From Vannielia litorea (GTDB lineage: Bacteria; Pseudomonadota; Alphaproteobacteria; Rhodobacterales; Rhodobacteraceae): a stretch of 64,000 bases of DNA. The position numbers and the translations under genes are program-made. The notes beneath the pieces are model-generated. The model was given only the letters and a program-made list of their open reading frames with translations. It had not been told where the DNA came from and made no database searches. Positions 14,828 to 23,534 of the stretch are shown here, piece by piece. Every line of letters begins with the position of its first letter. Positions within the stretch are counted from its first letter, which is position 1. Location: contig NZ_JAHVJR010000001.1 of the NCBI RefSeq assembly GCF_019801175.1, positions 62,001 to 126,000 of the forward strand. Reading direction: 5' to 3'.

Positions 14828-15593
14828 AGCCCACGGCGCAGAGGACAGCCTCGCATTCCACCCGATGGACCAGTTCATGGTCAAGCCGCTCTTCGGAGAC
14901 GGGCCGGTGGCGTGGTACACCCCAACGAACGTGACGCTCTGGATGGCGCTCACCGTTCTCGCCGTGATCCTGCTGCTCGTGATCGGCACACGCCGCCGTG
15001 CGGTGATCCCTTCGCGCAGCCAGTCGATCGCCGAAATGGCCTATGGCCTCGTGCACAAGATGATCGAGGATGTCAGCGGCAAGGACGGGCTGAAGTACTT
15101 CCCCTACATCATGACGCTGTTCATGTTCATCCTGCTGGCGAACATGCTGGGCCTGCTGCCCGGTGCCTTCACCACCACCTCGCACCTCGCTGTGACGGTC
15201 GTGCTGGCGCTTTTCGTCTTCATCTCGGTCACCGTGATCGGCTTCGTGAAGAACGGCGCGCACTTCCTTGAGCTCTTCTGGGTCTCCTCCGCGCCGCTGG
15301 CGCTGCGGCCGATCCTCGCGCTGATCGAGGTGATCTCCTACTTCGTGCGTCCCGTCAGCCACTCCATCCGTCTGATGGGCAACATGATGGCCGGTCACGC
15401 CGTGATCAAAGTCTTTGCAGCCTTCGCGCCGCTGGTCCTGTTTTCTGCCGTCGGCATCGCGGTCACGCCGCTGTCGATCCTGGCGATTACCGCGATCTAC
15501 GCGCTCGAGCTGCTCGTGGCCTTCATCCAGGCCTATGTGTTCACCATCCTGACCTGCGTGTACCTGAAGGACGCGCTGCACCCGGCACACTGA
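14817..15593 (+). CDS. atpB: F0 ATP synthase subunit a
   Basis: 258 residues with about five membrane helices. The functional core is SHSIRLMGNMMAGHAVIKVF: the arginine near residue 185 is the conserved stator charge that interacts with the c-ring carboxylate (E. coli Arg210). Earlier landmarks: YFPYIMTLFMFILLANMLGLLPG. Forms the two proton half-channels. The start lies inside the end of atpI. Confidence 0.97.
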   Translation: MATEAHGAEDSLAFHPMDQFMVKPLFGDGPVAWYTPTNVTLWMALTVLAVILLLVIGTRRRAVIPSRSQSIAEMAYGLVHKMIEDVSGKDGLKYFPYIMTLFMFILLANMLGLLPGAFTTTSHLAVTVVLALFVFISVTVIGFVKNGAHFLELFWVSSAPLALRPILALIEVISYFVRPVSHSIRLMGNMMAGHAVIKVFAAFAPLVLFSAVGIAVTPLSILAITAIYALELLVAFIQAYVFTILTCVYLKDALHPAH

Positions 15594-15646
15594 GCCGGGG
15601 CACAGGACCAAGTTTCTAGCCAATTCCAACGTAAGGAGAATTCGAC

Positions 15647-15883
15647 ATGGAAGGCGATATCGTTCAAATGGGTGCTTTCATCGGTGCAGGCCTTGCCTCT
15701 GTGGGCATGGGCGGCGCTGCCATCGGTGTGGGCAATGTTGTGGGCAACTTCCTCAGCGGCGCTCTGCGCAACCCCTCCGCCGCCGGCGGCCAGACGGCCA
15801 CCATGTTCATCGGCATCGCATTCGCCGAAGCCCTGGGGATCTTCTCGTTCCTCGTCGCGCTTCTGCTGATGTTCGCCGTCTGA
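15647..15883 (+). CDS. atpE: F0 ATP synthase subunit c
   Basis: 78 residues, two helices. The glycine-rich first helix has GAGLASVGMGGAAIGVG. The loop reads RNPS (R41-N42-P43; many families have R-Q-P), and the proton-carrying carboxylate is Glu61 in FIGIAFAEALGIFSF. A single copy of this protein repeats in the membrane to form the rotor ring. Well-placed AAGGAG before the ATG, and the 53-nt gap after atpB suits the higher expression this subunit needs. Confidence 0.97.
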   Translation: MEGDIVQMGAFIGAGLASVGMGGAAIGVGNVVGNFLSGALRNPSAAGGQTATMFIGIAFAEALGIFSFLVALLLMFAV

Positions 15884-15963
15884 GGCAAACCTTCTGATCC
15901 TTACGGCCGGGGGGCAGCGATCCGCGTCCCCCGGTGTCCCTGAAAGGTTTCCGGAGAGAGCCC

Positions 15964-16545
15964 ATGGCAACTGAAAACTCTGTAGCCGAGCACGTCAGCC
16001 CAGCCGACCTCGAAGCGGCCGGTCGCTGTGTCGGGCCCGATGGCGGTGCCATCGGCATGCCGCAGCTATGCTTTGACTGGTTCCCGAACCAGATCTTCTG
16101 GCTCCTCGTCACGCTCGCCGCGATCTACTTCGTGCTGAGCCGTATCGCCCTGCCGCGCATCGCCGCGGTTCTGGCCGAGCGCTCTGGCACGATCACCAAT
16201 GACATCGCTGCGGCAGAAGAATTCAAGATGAAGGCCGCCGAGGCCGAGAAGGCCTATGAGAAGGCGCTGGCTGATGCCCGCTCCGAGGCGCAGGCCATCG
16301 CTGCCGAAGCCAAGGCCGAAGTCCAGAAGGACGTGGACGCTGCAATCGCCAAGGCCGATGCCGAGATTGCCGCCCGCACCGCCGAGGCGGAAAAGGCGAT
16401 CAGCGAAATCCGCGAAGGGGCCATGGCCAACGTGGAAGCCGTTGCCAAGGAGACCGCCGGTGAGATCGTCGCGGCGCTCGGTGGCAAGGCCGACGCCAAG
16501 GCGGTGACCGATGCCGTGGAAGCCCGGCTGAAAGGAGCCTCGTGA
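15964..16545 (+). CDS. atpF': F0 ATP synthase subunit b' (stator)
   Basis: 193 residues. Longer N-terminus (about 40 residues, with C-V-G-P-D-G-G) before the single membrane helix IFWLLVTLAAIYFVLSRIALP, then an alanine-glutamate-lysine-rich coiled coil to the end. Alphaproteobacteria, like chloroplasts, use a b/b' heterodimer instead of two identical b subunits. The stop overlaps the next start as TGATG. Confidence 0.92.
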   Translation: MATENSVAEHVSPADLEAAGRCVGPDGGAIGMPQLCFDWFPNQIFWLLVTLAAIYFVLSRIALPRIAAVLAERSGTITNDIAAAEEFKMKAAEAEKAYEKALADARSEAQAIAAEAKAEVQKDVDAAIAKADAEIAARTAEAEKAISEIREGAMANVEAVAKETAGEIVAALGGKADAKAVTDAVEARLKGAS

Positions 16546-17111
16546 TGAACCTGCGTTACTGGCTCACTACCGCCGCCGTGACCCTCGCTGCCAGCCCGGC
16601 GCTGGCCGCATCCGGCCCGTTCTTCTCGCTGCGCAACACCAACTTCGTTGTGCTCGTCGCCTTCGTGCTGTTCATCGGCGTGCTCCTGTTCTTCAAGGTG
16701 CCCTCGATGATCGCTGGCATGCTCGACAAGCGCTCCGACGCGATCCGCACCGAGCTTGAAGAGGCCCGTGCCCTGCGCGAAGAGGCTCAGACCGTTCTGG
16801 CCAGCTTCGAGCGCAAGCAGGCCGAAGTGGCCGAGCAGGCCGAGCGCATCGTGGCCCATGCCAAGGAAGAGGCGAAGATCGCCGCTGACGTGGCCAAGGC
16901 CGATCTGGAAAAATCCATCGCCCGCCGTCTTGCGGCTGCCGATGACCAGATCGCCTCTGCCGAGGCGGCTGCCGTCCGCTCCGTGCGCGACCGCGCCGTG
17001 CAGGTGGCCGTGGCCGCTGCCGGTGACGTGATCGCCAAGCAGATGGGCGCGACCGAGGCCAACAAGCTGATCGATAGCGCCATCGAAGAGGCCGGTGCCA
17101 AGCTGCACTGA
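16545..17111 (+). CDS. atpF: F0 ATP synthase subunit b (stator)
   Basis: 188 residues from ATG 16545 (a GTG one codon upstream is also possible). It begins with an alanine-rich helix that looks like a cleavable signal (TTAAVTLAASPALAASG), then the membrane anchor TNFVVLVAFVLFIGVLLFFKVPSMI and a charged coiled coil (ARALREEAQTVLASFERKQAE...). Shine-Dalgarno AAAGGAGCC lies inside the end of subunit b'. It forms the peripheral stalk with b'. Confidence 0.95.
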   Translation: MNLRYWLTTAAVTLAASPALAASGPFFSLRNTNFVVLVAFVLFIGVLLFFKVPSMIAGMLDKRSDAIRTELEEARALREEAQTVLASFERKQAEVAEQAERIVAHAKEEAKIAADVAKADLEKSIARRLAAADDQIASAEAAAVRSVRDRAVQVAVAAAGDVIAKQMGATEANKLIDSAIEEAGAKLH

Positions 17112-17133
17112 TCCGCGCCTTGATGAAGTTTCG

Positions 17134-17172
17134 AGCGGCCGCTCCCGAAGAGGGGGCGGCCGCTTCGTTTTG
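17134..17172 (+). terminator. Terminator of the F0 operon
   Basis: 13-bp stem AGCGGCCGCTCCC / GGGGGCGGCCGCT (one G-T wobble), loop GAAGA, followed by TCGTTTTGG. It lies 22 nt after the atpF stop and 76 nt before the next gene. Confidence 0.85.
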
Positions 17173-17240
17173 GCGGTCACGTTTTCTTAGGGGTGGCGAA
17201 TTATTGTTGCAGGGGCGAGCCGGGGGCATAGGTTTGAACC

Positions 17241-17915
17241 ATGATTCACGCCACAGACCCTGCGATCCTGCCTCACGCCTCCCGCCCCTACAGTCGGGCA
17301 GAGCTGTTGACGGATGCGATCGTTCACCTCGCCGCCCTTGCGCTGGCGGTGGGTGCGGTGCCGGTGCTGATCACCCTCACGGCCGTCTGGCGCGGCGATG
17401 CGATGGGGATCGTGGGTGTCTCGGTCTATGGTGCGACGCTGATCGCTATGCTCACCTGTTCGCTGCTCTACAACCACCTGCCGCGCCCCGAGTGGCGGGC
17501 CATGCTGCTGCGTTTCGACCAATCGGCCATCTACCTCAAGATCGCGGGCACCTACACGCCTTTCGCCCTGCTGGCCGGGGCGGGGCAGGGGCTGCTGGTG
17601 TTCATCTGGGTGCTGGCGGTGGTGGGCACGGTGGCCAACTTCGCCCTGCCGCGCCGCCCGACGGCGGTGGGCATCGGGCTTTGCCTCGGCATGGGCTGGG
17701 CGGTGCTCTTTGGCGGGCAGGATCTGCTGGCCGTCACTTCCACCCCTGTGATCGTGCTGATGGCGGTGGGCGGCGGGCTCTACTCGGCAGGCACGCTGTT
17801 TTTGCTGCTGGGGCGGATGCGGTTTCATAACGCGATCTGGCACCTCTTTGTCGCCGCCGCCTCGATCATCTTCTTCATTGCCGTCTTCATGCACGCCGCG
17901 CAATCGGCGGTGTGA
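17241..17915 (+). CDS. Hemolysin III / PAQR-like membrane protein
   Basis: 224 residues and about seven membrane helices. Family landmarks: a histidine in the first helix (IVHLAALALAVGAV), S-x-L-Y-N motif in TCSLLYNHL, RFDQSAIYLKIAGTYTPFALL (the F-D-Q/H-S-A-I-Y-x-x-I-A-G-T-Y-T-P motif), and histidines at the end (RFHNAIWHLFVAAAS). These histidines and the aspartate are thought to bind zinc in the related PAQR fold. No hemolysis is implied by the family name. Confidence 0.85.
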   Translation: MIHATDPAILPHASRPYSRAELLTDAIVHLAALALAVGAVPVLITLTAVWRGDAMGIVGVSVYGATLIAMLTCSLLYNHLPRPEWRAMLLRFDQSAIYLKIAGTYTPFALLAGAGQGLLVFIWVLAVVGTVANFALPRRPTAVGIGLCLGMGWAVLFGGQDLLAVTSTPVIVLMAVGGGLYSAGTLFLLLGRMRFHNAIWHLFVAAASIIFFIAVFMHAAQSAV

Positions 17916-18023
17916 CTGCTGAGCAATCGCGCGCCCTAGCGGGCGCAGGCCTTTTGTCGATTGGCTCTGCCGTTCCGCCGTGGCACCTTTGCCCGACGGA
18001 TAGCGCCATGGAGAACACGCGGT

Positions 18024-18692
18024 ATGAGACGGTTCGGGCGTATGGTGAAACATGCGCTGATCTGGCCGCTTGTTGCGGTGCTGCTCTACCTCGCCGCAGC
18101 GGCGCTCGGTGGGCTCATTCCGGGCCGGGTGTTCGAGGTCGCGCCGGGCGAGGGCGCGCCGGTTGAGATTGGGCTGATTGCCGGGCCGATCCATTACGAC
18201 TTCATCCTGCCCGCCACGCCAGAGACCCGCGCAGCGCTCGCCTTCGCGGCGGAGGGCGGCGTGCCCATCGACGCGCCCGGCGTGGCGCATGTGCTCGTCG
18301 GGTGGGGCTCCGCCGGGTTCTACACCACGGCAGGCAGCTATGCCGATGTGGCGGCCTCCACCGTGCTGAGGGCCGCCACTGGCGATACTTCGGTACTTCG
18401 CTTCGAGGTCTATGGCCCTCTCCCGGCGTCGCTGGACTACCCACGCCTGAGCCTGTCGCCCGGGCAGTATCGCGCGCTGCTCGCCTTCATCGTCGCCAGC
18501 CGCAGCGGCCCGGTCGTGGAGGGAGCGGGCTTCAGCGATACGGACGCGTTCTTTGCGGCGCGCGGGCGCTTCCACCTCCTGCGCACCTGCAACACCTGGA
18601 TCACCGACGCGCTGCGTTCCGCGGGCCACCCCGCAGGCGCTTGGACGCCCACGCCCTACGCGGTGACCCTCTCGCTCTGGTGGCACGGTTGA
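18024..18692 (+). CDS. DUF2459-like membrane-anchored protein
   Basis: About 222 residues starting MRRFGRMVKHALIWPL. A single N-terminal anchor is followed by a periplasmic domain with the conserved opening VEIGLIAGPIHYDFILPA, GVAHVLVGWGSAGFYTTAGSY, and a closing NTWITDALRSAGHPAGAWTPTP block with cysteine and tryptophan. This pattern fits the small family that TIGRFAM/Pfam list as conserved proteins of unknown function (TIGR02117/DUF2459). The start could also be the ATG 18 nt further (MVKHALIW). Confidence 0.75.
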   Translation: MRRFGRMVKHALIWPLVAVLLYLAAAALGGLIPGRVFEVAPGEGAPVEIGLIAGPIHYDFILPATPETRAALAFAAEGGVPIDAPGVAHVLVGWGSAGFYTTAGSYADVAASTVLRAATGDTSVLRFEVYGPLPASLDYPRLSLSPGQYRALLAFIVASRSGPVVEGAGFSDTDAFFAARGRFHLLRTCNTWITDALRSAGHPAGAWTPTPYAVTLSLWWHG

Positions 18693-18774
18693 GGGCCGAA
18701 GCTGTCAGCAACCCGCTGGCCCCCGCGCGCCGCCCGTGGCATGTAAACCGCAACGCATACGGGAGGCGCACACA

Positions 18775-21600
18775 ATGGCTTTTGGCAAGGGCTGCCACCT
18801 TCACCTGATCGACGGATCGGCCTTCATCTTCCGCGCCTATCACGCGCTGCCGCCGCTCACCCGCAAGTCGGACGGGCTGCCGATTGGCGCGGTCGCGGGG
18901 TTCTGCAACATGCTGCACAAGTACATCGAGGCCAACACAGGCCCCGATGCGCCGACCCATGCGGCGGTGATCTTCGACTACTCGGGCAAATCGTTCCGCA
19001 ACGAGATTTATGACCAGTACAAGGCCAACCGCCCACCCGCGCCGGAAGACCTTGTGCCGCAATTCCCGCTGACCCGCGAGGCGACCCGCGCCTTCAACGT
19101 GGCCTGCGAGGAGATCGAGGGATACGAGGCCGATGACATCATCGCGACCCTGTCGTGCCAGGCCCGCGAGGCCGGTGGGCGGGTGACGATCATCAGCTCC
19201 GACAAGGACCTGATGCAGCTGGTCGGCGGCGGCGTCGAGATGCTGGACGCGATGAAGAACAAGCGGATTGACGAAGAGGGCGTGATCGAAAAGTTCGGGG
19301 TCAAACCCGAGCGGGTGGTCGACGTGCAGGCGCTGGCGGGCGACAGTGTGGACAACGTGCCGGGCGCGCCCGGCATCGGCATCAAGACGGCGGCACTGCT
19401 GATCAACGAATACGGCGATCTCGATACGCTGCTGGAGCGGGCCGACGAGATCAAGCAGCCCAAGCGCCGCGAGAGTCTGCAGGAGAATGCCGAGCTGATC
19501 CGCATTTCACGGCGGTTGGTTCAGCTCGATTGCAATACCCCGCTCGACTTCACCCTCGACGATCTGGAGGTGAAAGACCCGGACCCGGAGGCGCTGCTGG
19601 CCTTCCTCGCGGAGATGGAGTTCCGCACGCTGGCCAAGCGGGTGGCGGAGCAGTTCCAGGTCGAGGCGCCGGTGATCGACGACACGCCGGGTAGCGCCGG
19701 TGGTAGCGACGGCGCCGAGGCCTCGGACATGCCGGACCCGACGGCCTCCGAAATTCCCTTCGACCACGGCAAATACGAGCATGTCGCCACCCGCAAAGCG
19801 CTGGACGACTGGCTGATGCGCGTGGCCAATGCGGGGCACGTGGCCGTGGATACCGAGACGACCGGCCTCGATGAGATGACCGCCGATCTGGTGGGCATCT
19901 CGCTCTCGGTCACCCCGGGCGAGGCCTGCTACATTCCGCTCGCTCACGTACAGGGCACCGGTGACGACCTCTTTGCCGATGACACGCTGGCCGAGGGGCA
20001 ATTGCCGCTGGAGGAGGCGCTGGCGGCGCTGAAGCCGATGCTGGAAGACCCGCAGATCCTGAAGATCGGCCAGAACATCAAGTATGACGCCAAGATCTTC
20101 CACCGCTACGGCGTGGAGGTGGCCCCCTTCGACGACACCATGCTGCTCAGCTATGCCATGCATGGCGGGCTGCACGGCCACGGGATGGATGCGCTTTCGG
20201 AGCGCTATCTCGGGCACAATCCGATCCCGATCAAGGAGCTGATCGGCTCGGGCAAGAGCGCGATCACCTTCGACAAGGTGCCGCTGGAGGAGGCAGTAAA
20301 ATATGCCGCCGAGGATGCCGACATCACCCTGCGGCTCTGGCAGACCTTCAAGCCGCGGCTGCACCGCGCCAAGGTGACGACGGTCTACGAAACGCTGGAG
20401 CGCCCGCTGGTGCCGGTGCTGGCCCAGATGGAGCGCCACGGCGTGAAGGTGGACCGGGATACGCTGAGCCGCATGTCCAACGCCTTCGCCCAGAAGATGG
20501 CCGGGCTGGAGGCCGAGATTCATGAGCTGGCGGGCGAGAGCTTCAATGTCGGCTCCCCGGCGCAGCTTGGCGAGATCCTCTTCGAGAAGATGGGGCTGGA
20601 GGGCGGCAAGAAGGGAAAGACGGGCAAGTATTCCACCCCCGCAGATGTGCTGGAGGATCTGGCCACGGAGCATGATCTGCCCGCGCGGGTGCTGGACTGG
20701 CGGCAACTTTCGAAGCTGAAGAGCACCTACACCGATGCGCTGCAGACGCATATCAATGCCGAGACGGGCCGGGTGCACACCAGCTATGCGATCACCGGCG
20801 CCAACACTGGGCGGCTGGCTTCGACCGACCCCAACCTGCAGAACATCCCGGTGCGCAGCGAGGAAGGCCGCCGCATCCGCGAGGCCTTCGTGGCGGAGAA
20901 GGGCAACAAGCTGGTATCGCTCGACTATTCGCAGATCGAGCTGCGCATCCTCGCCCATATCGCCGGGATCGACGCGCTGAAGGAGGCGTTCCGCGAGGGG
21001 CAGGACATTCACGCGATGACGGCGTCGGAGATGTTCGATGTGCCGCTGGAGGAGATGACGCCGGATATCCGCCGTCAGGCCAAGGCGATCAACTTCGGGG
21101 TGATCTACGGGATTAGCGGCTTCGGCCTTGCCCGCAACCTGCGCATCCCCCGCGCCGAGGCGCAGGCCTTCATCGACCGGTATTTCGAGCGCTTCCCCGG
21201 CATTCGGAAATACATGGACGAGACCGTGGGCTTCGCCAAGGAAAACGGCTTCGTGCAAACCCTCTTCGGCCGCAAGATCCATACGCCGGAGATCAACGCA
21301 AAGGGGCCGGGCGCGGGCTTCGCCAAGCGCGCGGCGATCAACGCGCCGATTCAGGGCACGGCGGCCGATGTGATCCGCCGCGCGATGGTCCGGATGCCGA
21401 AGGCGATCGAAGGGTTGCCCGCGAAGATGCTGCTGCAGGTCCACGACGAGTTGATCTTCGAGGTCGAGGAAGGCGCGGTGGAGGAGACCATCGCGGTGGT
21501 GAAGCGGGTCATGGAAGGCGCCGCCGATCCGGCAGTGCATCTCGACGTGCCGCTGGAGGTGGACGCCGGGCAGGGCGACAGCTGGGCGGAGGCGCATTGA
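18775..21600 (+). CDS. polA: DNA polymerase I
   Basis: 941 residues with all three domains. 5'-3' exonuclease at the N-terminus (HLIDGSAFIFRAYHALPP, then ADDIIATLS); 3'-5' proofreading exonuclease in the middle, with the DxE pair intact (VAVDTETTGLD near residue 360), so unlike Thermus Pol I this one should proofread; and the polymerase domain with motif A DYSQIELRILAH near residue 717, the K-x-x-x-F-G-x-x-Y helix (QAKAINFGVIYG) and motif C LQVHDELIFEV near residue 885. GGGAGG precedes the ATG at 18775. Confidence 0.97.
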   Translation: MAFGKGCHLHLIDGSAFIFRAYHALPPLTRKSDGLPIGAVAGFCNMLHKYIEANTGPDAPTHAAVIFDYSGKSFRNEIYDQYKANRPPAPEDLVPQFPLTREATRAFNVACEEIEGYEADDIIATLSCQAREAGGRVTIISSDKDLMQLVGGGVEMLDAMKNKRIDEEGVIEKFGVKPERVVDVQALAGDSVDNVPGAPGIGIKTAALLINEYGDLDTLLERADEIKQPKRRESLQENAELIRISRRLVQLDCNTPLDFTLDDLEVKDPDPEALLAFLAEMEFRTLAKRVAEQFQVEAPVIDDTPGSAGGSDGAEASDMPDPTASEIPFDHGKYEHVATRKALDDWLMRVANAGHVAVDTETTGLDEMTADLVGISLSVTPGEACYIPLAHVQGTGDDLFADDTLAEGQLPLEEALAALKPMLEDPQILKIGQNIKYDAKIFHRYGVEVAPFDDTMLLSYAMHGGLHGHGMDALSERYLGHNPIPIKELIGSGKSAITFDKVPLEEAVKYAAEDADITLRLWQTFKPRLHRAKVTTVYETLERPLVPVLAQMERHGVKVDRDTLSRMSNAFAQKMAGLEAEIHELAGESFNVGSPAQLGEILFEKMGLEGGKKGKTGKYSTPADVLEDLATEHDLPARVLDWRQLSKLKSTYTDALQTHINAETGRVHTSYAITGANTGRLASTDPNLQNIPVRSEEGRRIREAFVAEKGNKLVSLDYSQIELRILAHIAGIDALKEAFREGQDIHAMTASEMFDVPLEEMTPDIRRQAKAINFGVIYGISGFGLARNLRIPRAEAQAFIDRYFERFPGIRKYMDETVGFAKENGFVQTLFGRKIHTPEINAKGPGAGFAKRAAINAPIQGTAADVIRRAMVRMPKAIEGLPAKMLLQVHDELIFEVEEGAVEETIAVVKRVMEGAADPAVHLDVPLEVDAGQGDSWAEAH

Positions 21601-21602
21601 TC

Positions 21603-21622
21603 GGTAGGTCGGGACTTGTCCC
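21603..21622 (+). repeat. GGTAGGTCGGG-type dispersed repeat, copy 2
   Basis: GGTAGGTCGGGACTTGTCCC between polA and the pseudouridine synthase gene. The right half forms a GGGAC-TT-GTCCC hairpin. Matches copies at 5782-5801 and 52784-52806. Confidence 0.6.
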
Positions 21623-21650
21623 AACTCTCGATGAGCCTGCATAAACGCCC

Positions 21651-22235
21651 ATGCTTCTCGCCCTCAACAAACCGATGAACCTGCTCTCGCAATTCACCGA
21701 CGAGGGCAAATGGCAGGGGCTTTCCGGGCTTGGGCTGCCCAAGGGCGTGTACCCGGCGGGCAGGCTTGATCGCGACAGCGAGGGGCTGCTGCTGCTCACC
21801 GATGACGGCAAGCTGCAGGCCCGGATTTCGTCTCCGAAGTTCAAGATGGCCAAGACCTATTGGGTGCTGGTCGAGGGCACGCCGGATGCTGCCGCTCTGG
21901 AGGCGCTGAAGATGGGCGTGACGCTGAAGGACGGCCCCACCAAGCGCGCCGAGGTGGCGGTGATCGCGCCGCCGGACGGGCTGTGGGAGCGCGACCCGCC
22001 GGTGCGCATTCGCAAGGCGCCCGACACATGGCTTTCGCTCACCATCCGCGAGGGGCGCAACCGGCAGGTGCGGCGGATGACGGCGGCGGTGGGCCATCCG
22101 ACCCTGCGGCTGATCCGGGCGCAGATCGGCCCTTGGGCGTTGGAAGACCTCGCCCCCGGTGCGTGGCGCGAGCTCAATGCGACCCCGCCGGAGCCGCGCG
22201 CCCCGCGCCGCAAGACCCTGCGGCTGAAGCGCTAG
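21651..22235 (+). CDS. rluE: RluE-type rRNA large-subunit pseudouridine synthase
   Basis: 194 residues. Catalytic loop VYPAGRLDRDSEGLLLLTDDG with Asp40 in G-R-L-D, preceded by LALNKPMNLLSQF and followed by KTYWVLVEG and IREGRNRQVRRMTAAVGHPTLRLIRAQIG, the RsuA/RluE group signatures. There is no S4 domain, as expected for RluE, which makes pseudouridine 2457 of 23S rRNA; this specific site is inferred. The last 4 nt overlap the convergent WYL regulator gene. Confidence 0.88.
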   Translation: MLLALNKPMNLLSQFTDEGKWQGLSGLGLPKGVYPAGRLDRDSEGLLLLTDDGKLQARISSPKFKMAKTYWVLVEGTPDAAALEALKMGVTLKDGPTKRAEVAVIAPPDGLWERDPPVRIRKAPDTWLSLTIREGRNRQVRRMTAAVGHPTLRLIRAQIGPWALEDLAPGAWRELNATPPEPRAPRRKTLRLKR

Positions 22236-22948
22236 CAGGCGCCCTCGCGCCGCGCGTCGAACCCGCCGCGGTGCCGTTCCTGCCGGTAGAAATCCTGCAG
22301 GCTCTTGCCCGGTTCGATCCTGAACCGCTCGCCCGTTTCCATGCCTTTCACCCGGTCCACCCGGAACATCCGGAAATCGTCGCGCAACTCGCACCAGCCA
22401 ATCAGCGTCCAGGTCCGGCCCCAGAAAATCAGGCTCAGGGGCCGCACCACCCGTGCGGTCTGCGCGCCCTCGGCATCGCCGTAATCCAGCACCAGCCGCT
22501 CGCGCGCATCGACCGCCCGCTCGATCCCGTCGAGACGCCGCCGCGTGTCGTCATCCATGAGGTAAGGCATTGAAAAGGCGTGAATCTGCAGGCCAGCCGC
22601 CTTATCGCGCTCGGCCTCGGGCAGCACGGCGGCGATCTTCACCAGCGCTTCCTCGGCGGCCTCGGCCATCTCCAGCCCGCCCCAGGCCCGGATCAGCCGC
22701 GCCCCGGCCACCAGCGCCACGATCTCGGAGCGGTTGAACATCAGCGGCGGCAGGTCGAAGCCCGCGCGCATCAGGTAGCCCACGCCTGCCTCGCCCTCGA
22801 TCGGCACGCCGGAGCCCTGCAGATCGGCAATGTCGCGGTAGATGGTGCGCTCGGACACCTCCAGCCGTTCGGCCAGCATCCGCGCAGTGACCAGCCGCCC
22901 CCCTCGGAGCAGCTGGACGATCTGGAAGAGGCGATCAGCGCGGCGCAT
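22232..22948 (-). CDS. YafY-type HTH-WYL transcriptional regulator
   Basis: 238 residues from the ATG at 22948, which shares its A with the stop of the VOC gene (TGATG). N-terminal winged helix of the HTH_11 type (RADRLFQIVQLLRGGRLVTARMLAERLEVSERTIYRDIADLQGSGVPIEGEAGVGYLM), then a WYL domain that ends with WTLIGWCELRDDFRMFRVDRV. WYL domains sense ligands, often nucleic-acid-derived. It is co-transcribed with the VOC gene and likely represses both through the palindrome at 23410-23429. Confidence 0.88.
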   Translation of the reverse strand: MRRADRLFQIVQLLRGGRLVTARMLAERLEVSERTIYRDIADLQGSGVPIEGEAGVGYLMRAGFDLPPLMFNRSEIVALVAGARLIRAWGGLEMAEAAEEALVKIAAVLPEAERDKAAGLQIHAFSMPYLMDDDTRRRLDGIERAVDARERLVLDYGDAEGAQTARVVRPLSLIFWGRTWTLIGWCELRDDFRMFRVDRVKGMETGERFRIEPGKSLQDFYRQERHRGGFDARREGAC

Positions 22949-23361
22949 CACTCAGCCTTGTTGAACTCGAACAACCCGATGGAGTTGCCATCGGGGTCGA
23001 CCGTATAGGCAAACCGCCCGGAAGGAATGGGGATAATGCCCGGCAGCACCCGCCCGCCGGCCTCCATCACCCGCTCCAGCGCGGGCTCGAGCGAGGCCAC
23101 GGCCAGATGCACGGTCACGCCATCGCCGTCGCTGGCCGGGGTGCCGGGGTAGAGGTGGCCGGCGGTGCCATCCATCGGCGATTTCACCGGCAACATGGCC
23201 ATCGGGTTGGGGCCGCTCTCATCCTTGGTGAGCGGGTTGCCCAGCACCTTGCCGTAGTAGCTGATGGCGGCATCGAGATCGCGCACCGGGATCTCGCACC
23301 AGACAAGCGCATCCTTGGGCAGGCTCTTGGTATCGGCGGGGTTAATCATCGTGTCGGTCAT
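22948..23361 (-). CDS. VOC-family protein under the YafY-type regulator
   Basis: 137 residues. One VOC domain: VWCEIPVRDLDAAISYYGKVLGNPL, then GTAGHLYPGTPASDGDGVTVHLAV, and IPIPSGRFAYTVDPDGNSIGLFEF. The ATG at 23361 is chosen over the one 9 nt upstream because GAGG is then at proper spacing. Similar pairs of WYL regulator plus VOC protein are widespread. Ligand unknown. Confidence 0.85.
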   Translation of the reverse strand: MTDTMINPADTKSLPKDALVWCEIPVRDLDAAISYYGKVLGNPLTKDESGPNPMAMLPVKSPMDGTAGHLYPGTPASDGDGVTVHLAVASLEPALERVMEAGGRVLPGIIPIPSGRFAYTVDPDGNSIGLFEFNKAE

Positions 23362-23409
23362 GGCAGGCATCCTCAGAAGGGTTTCGATGCTCCATCATCG
23401 CAGCCCCCT

Positions 23410-23429
23410 CCTGACAGCTACCTGTCAGG
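23410..23429. promoter_or_regulatory. Probable operator of the YafY-type regulator
   Basis: Perfect 20-bp dyad: CCTGACAG-CTAC-CTGTCAGG, 49 nt upstream of the VOC gene that starts the regulator's operon, with a partial third half-site (CCCGTCAG) just beyond. Such C-T-G-A-C-A-type palindromes are found upstream of this regulator class. Confidence 0.7.
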
Positions 23430-23467
23430 AGCCCGTCAGTGGCCCGCAGGTTTTGCGCATCCTGTTC

Positions 23468-23489
23468 ATTTTCTTGCTGAAAATATCCA
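23468..23489 (-). repeat. 22-bp dispersed element, copy A
   Basis: On the minus strand it reads GGATATTTTCA followed by GCAAGAAAATG. Relatives: 33752-33773 (plus), 44890-44911 (minus), 52705-52726 (minus). Here it sits in the gap between the VOC operon promoter and the DUF1285 terminator. Confidence 0.6.
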
Positions 23490-23493
23490 CCCA

Positions 23494-23521
23494 AACAAAA
23501 GGAATGCGCCGCAAGGCGCAC
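23494..23521 (-). terminator. Terminator after the DUF1285-like gene
   Basis: On the minus strand: stem TGCGCC-TTGC-GGCGCA (perfect 6-bp), followed by TTCCTTTTGTTTGG. It lies 13 nt past the stop codon. Confidence 0.7.
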
Positions 23522-23534
23522 AATTTGGCAGGAG

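Noticed and set aside
19507..21642. Open frame of about 711 codons on the minus strand opposite polA
   Set aside because: Low-complexity His/Arg/Leu composition; polA explains the codon bias on the other strand.
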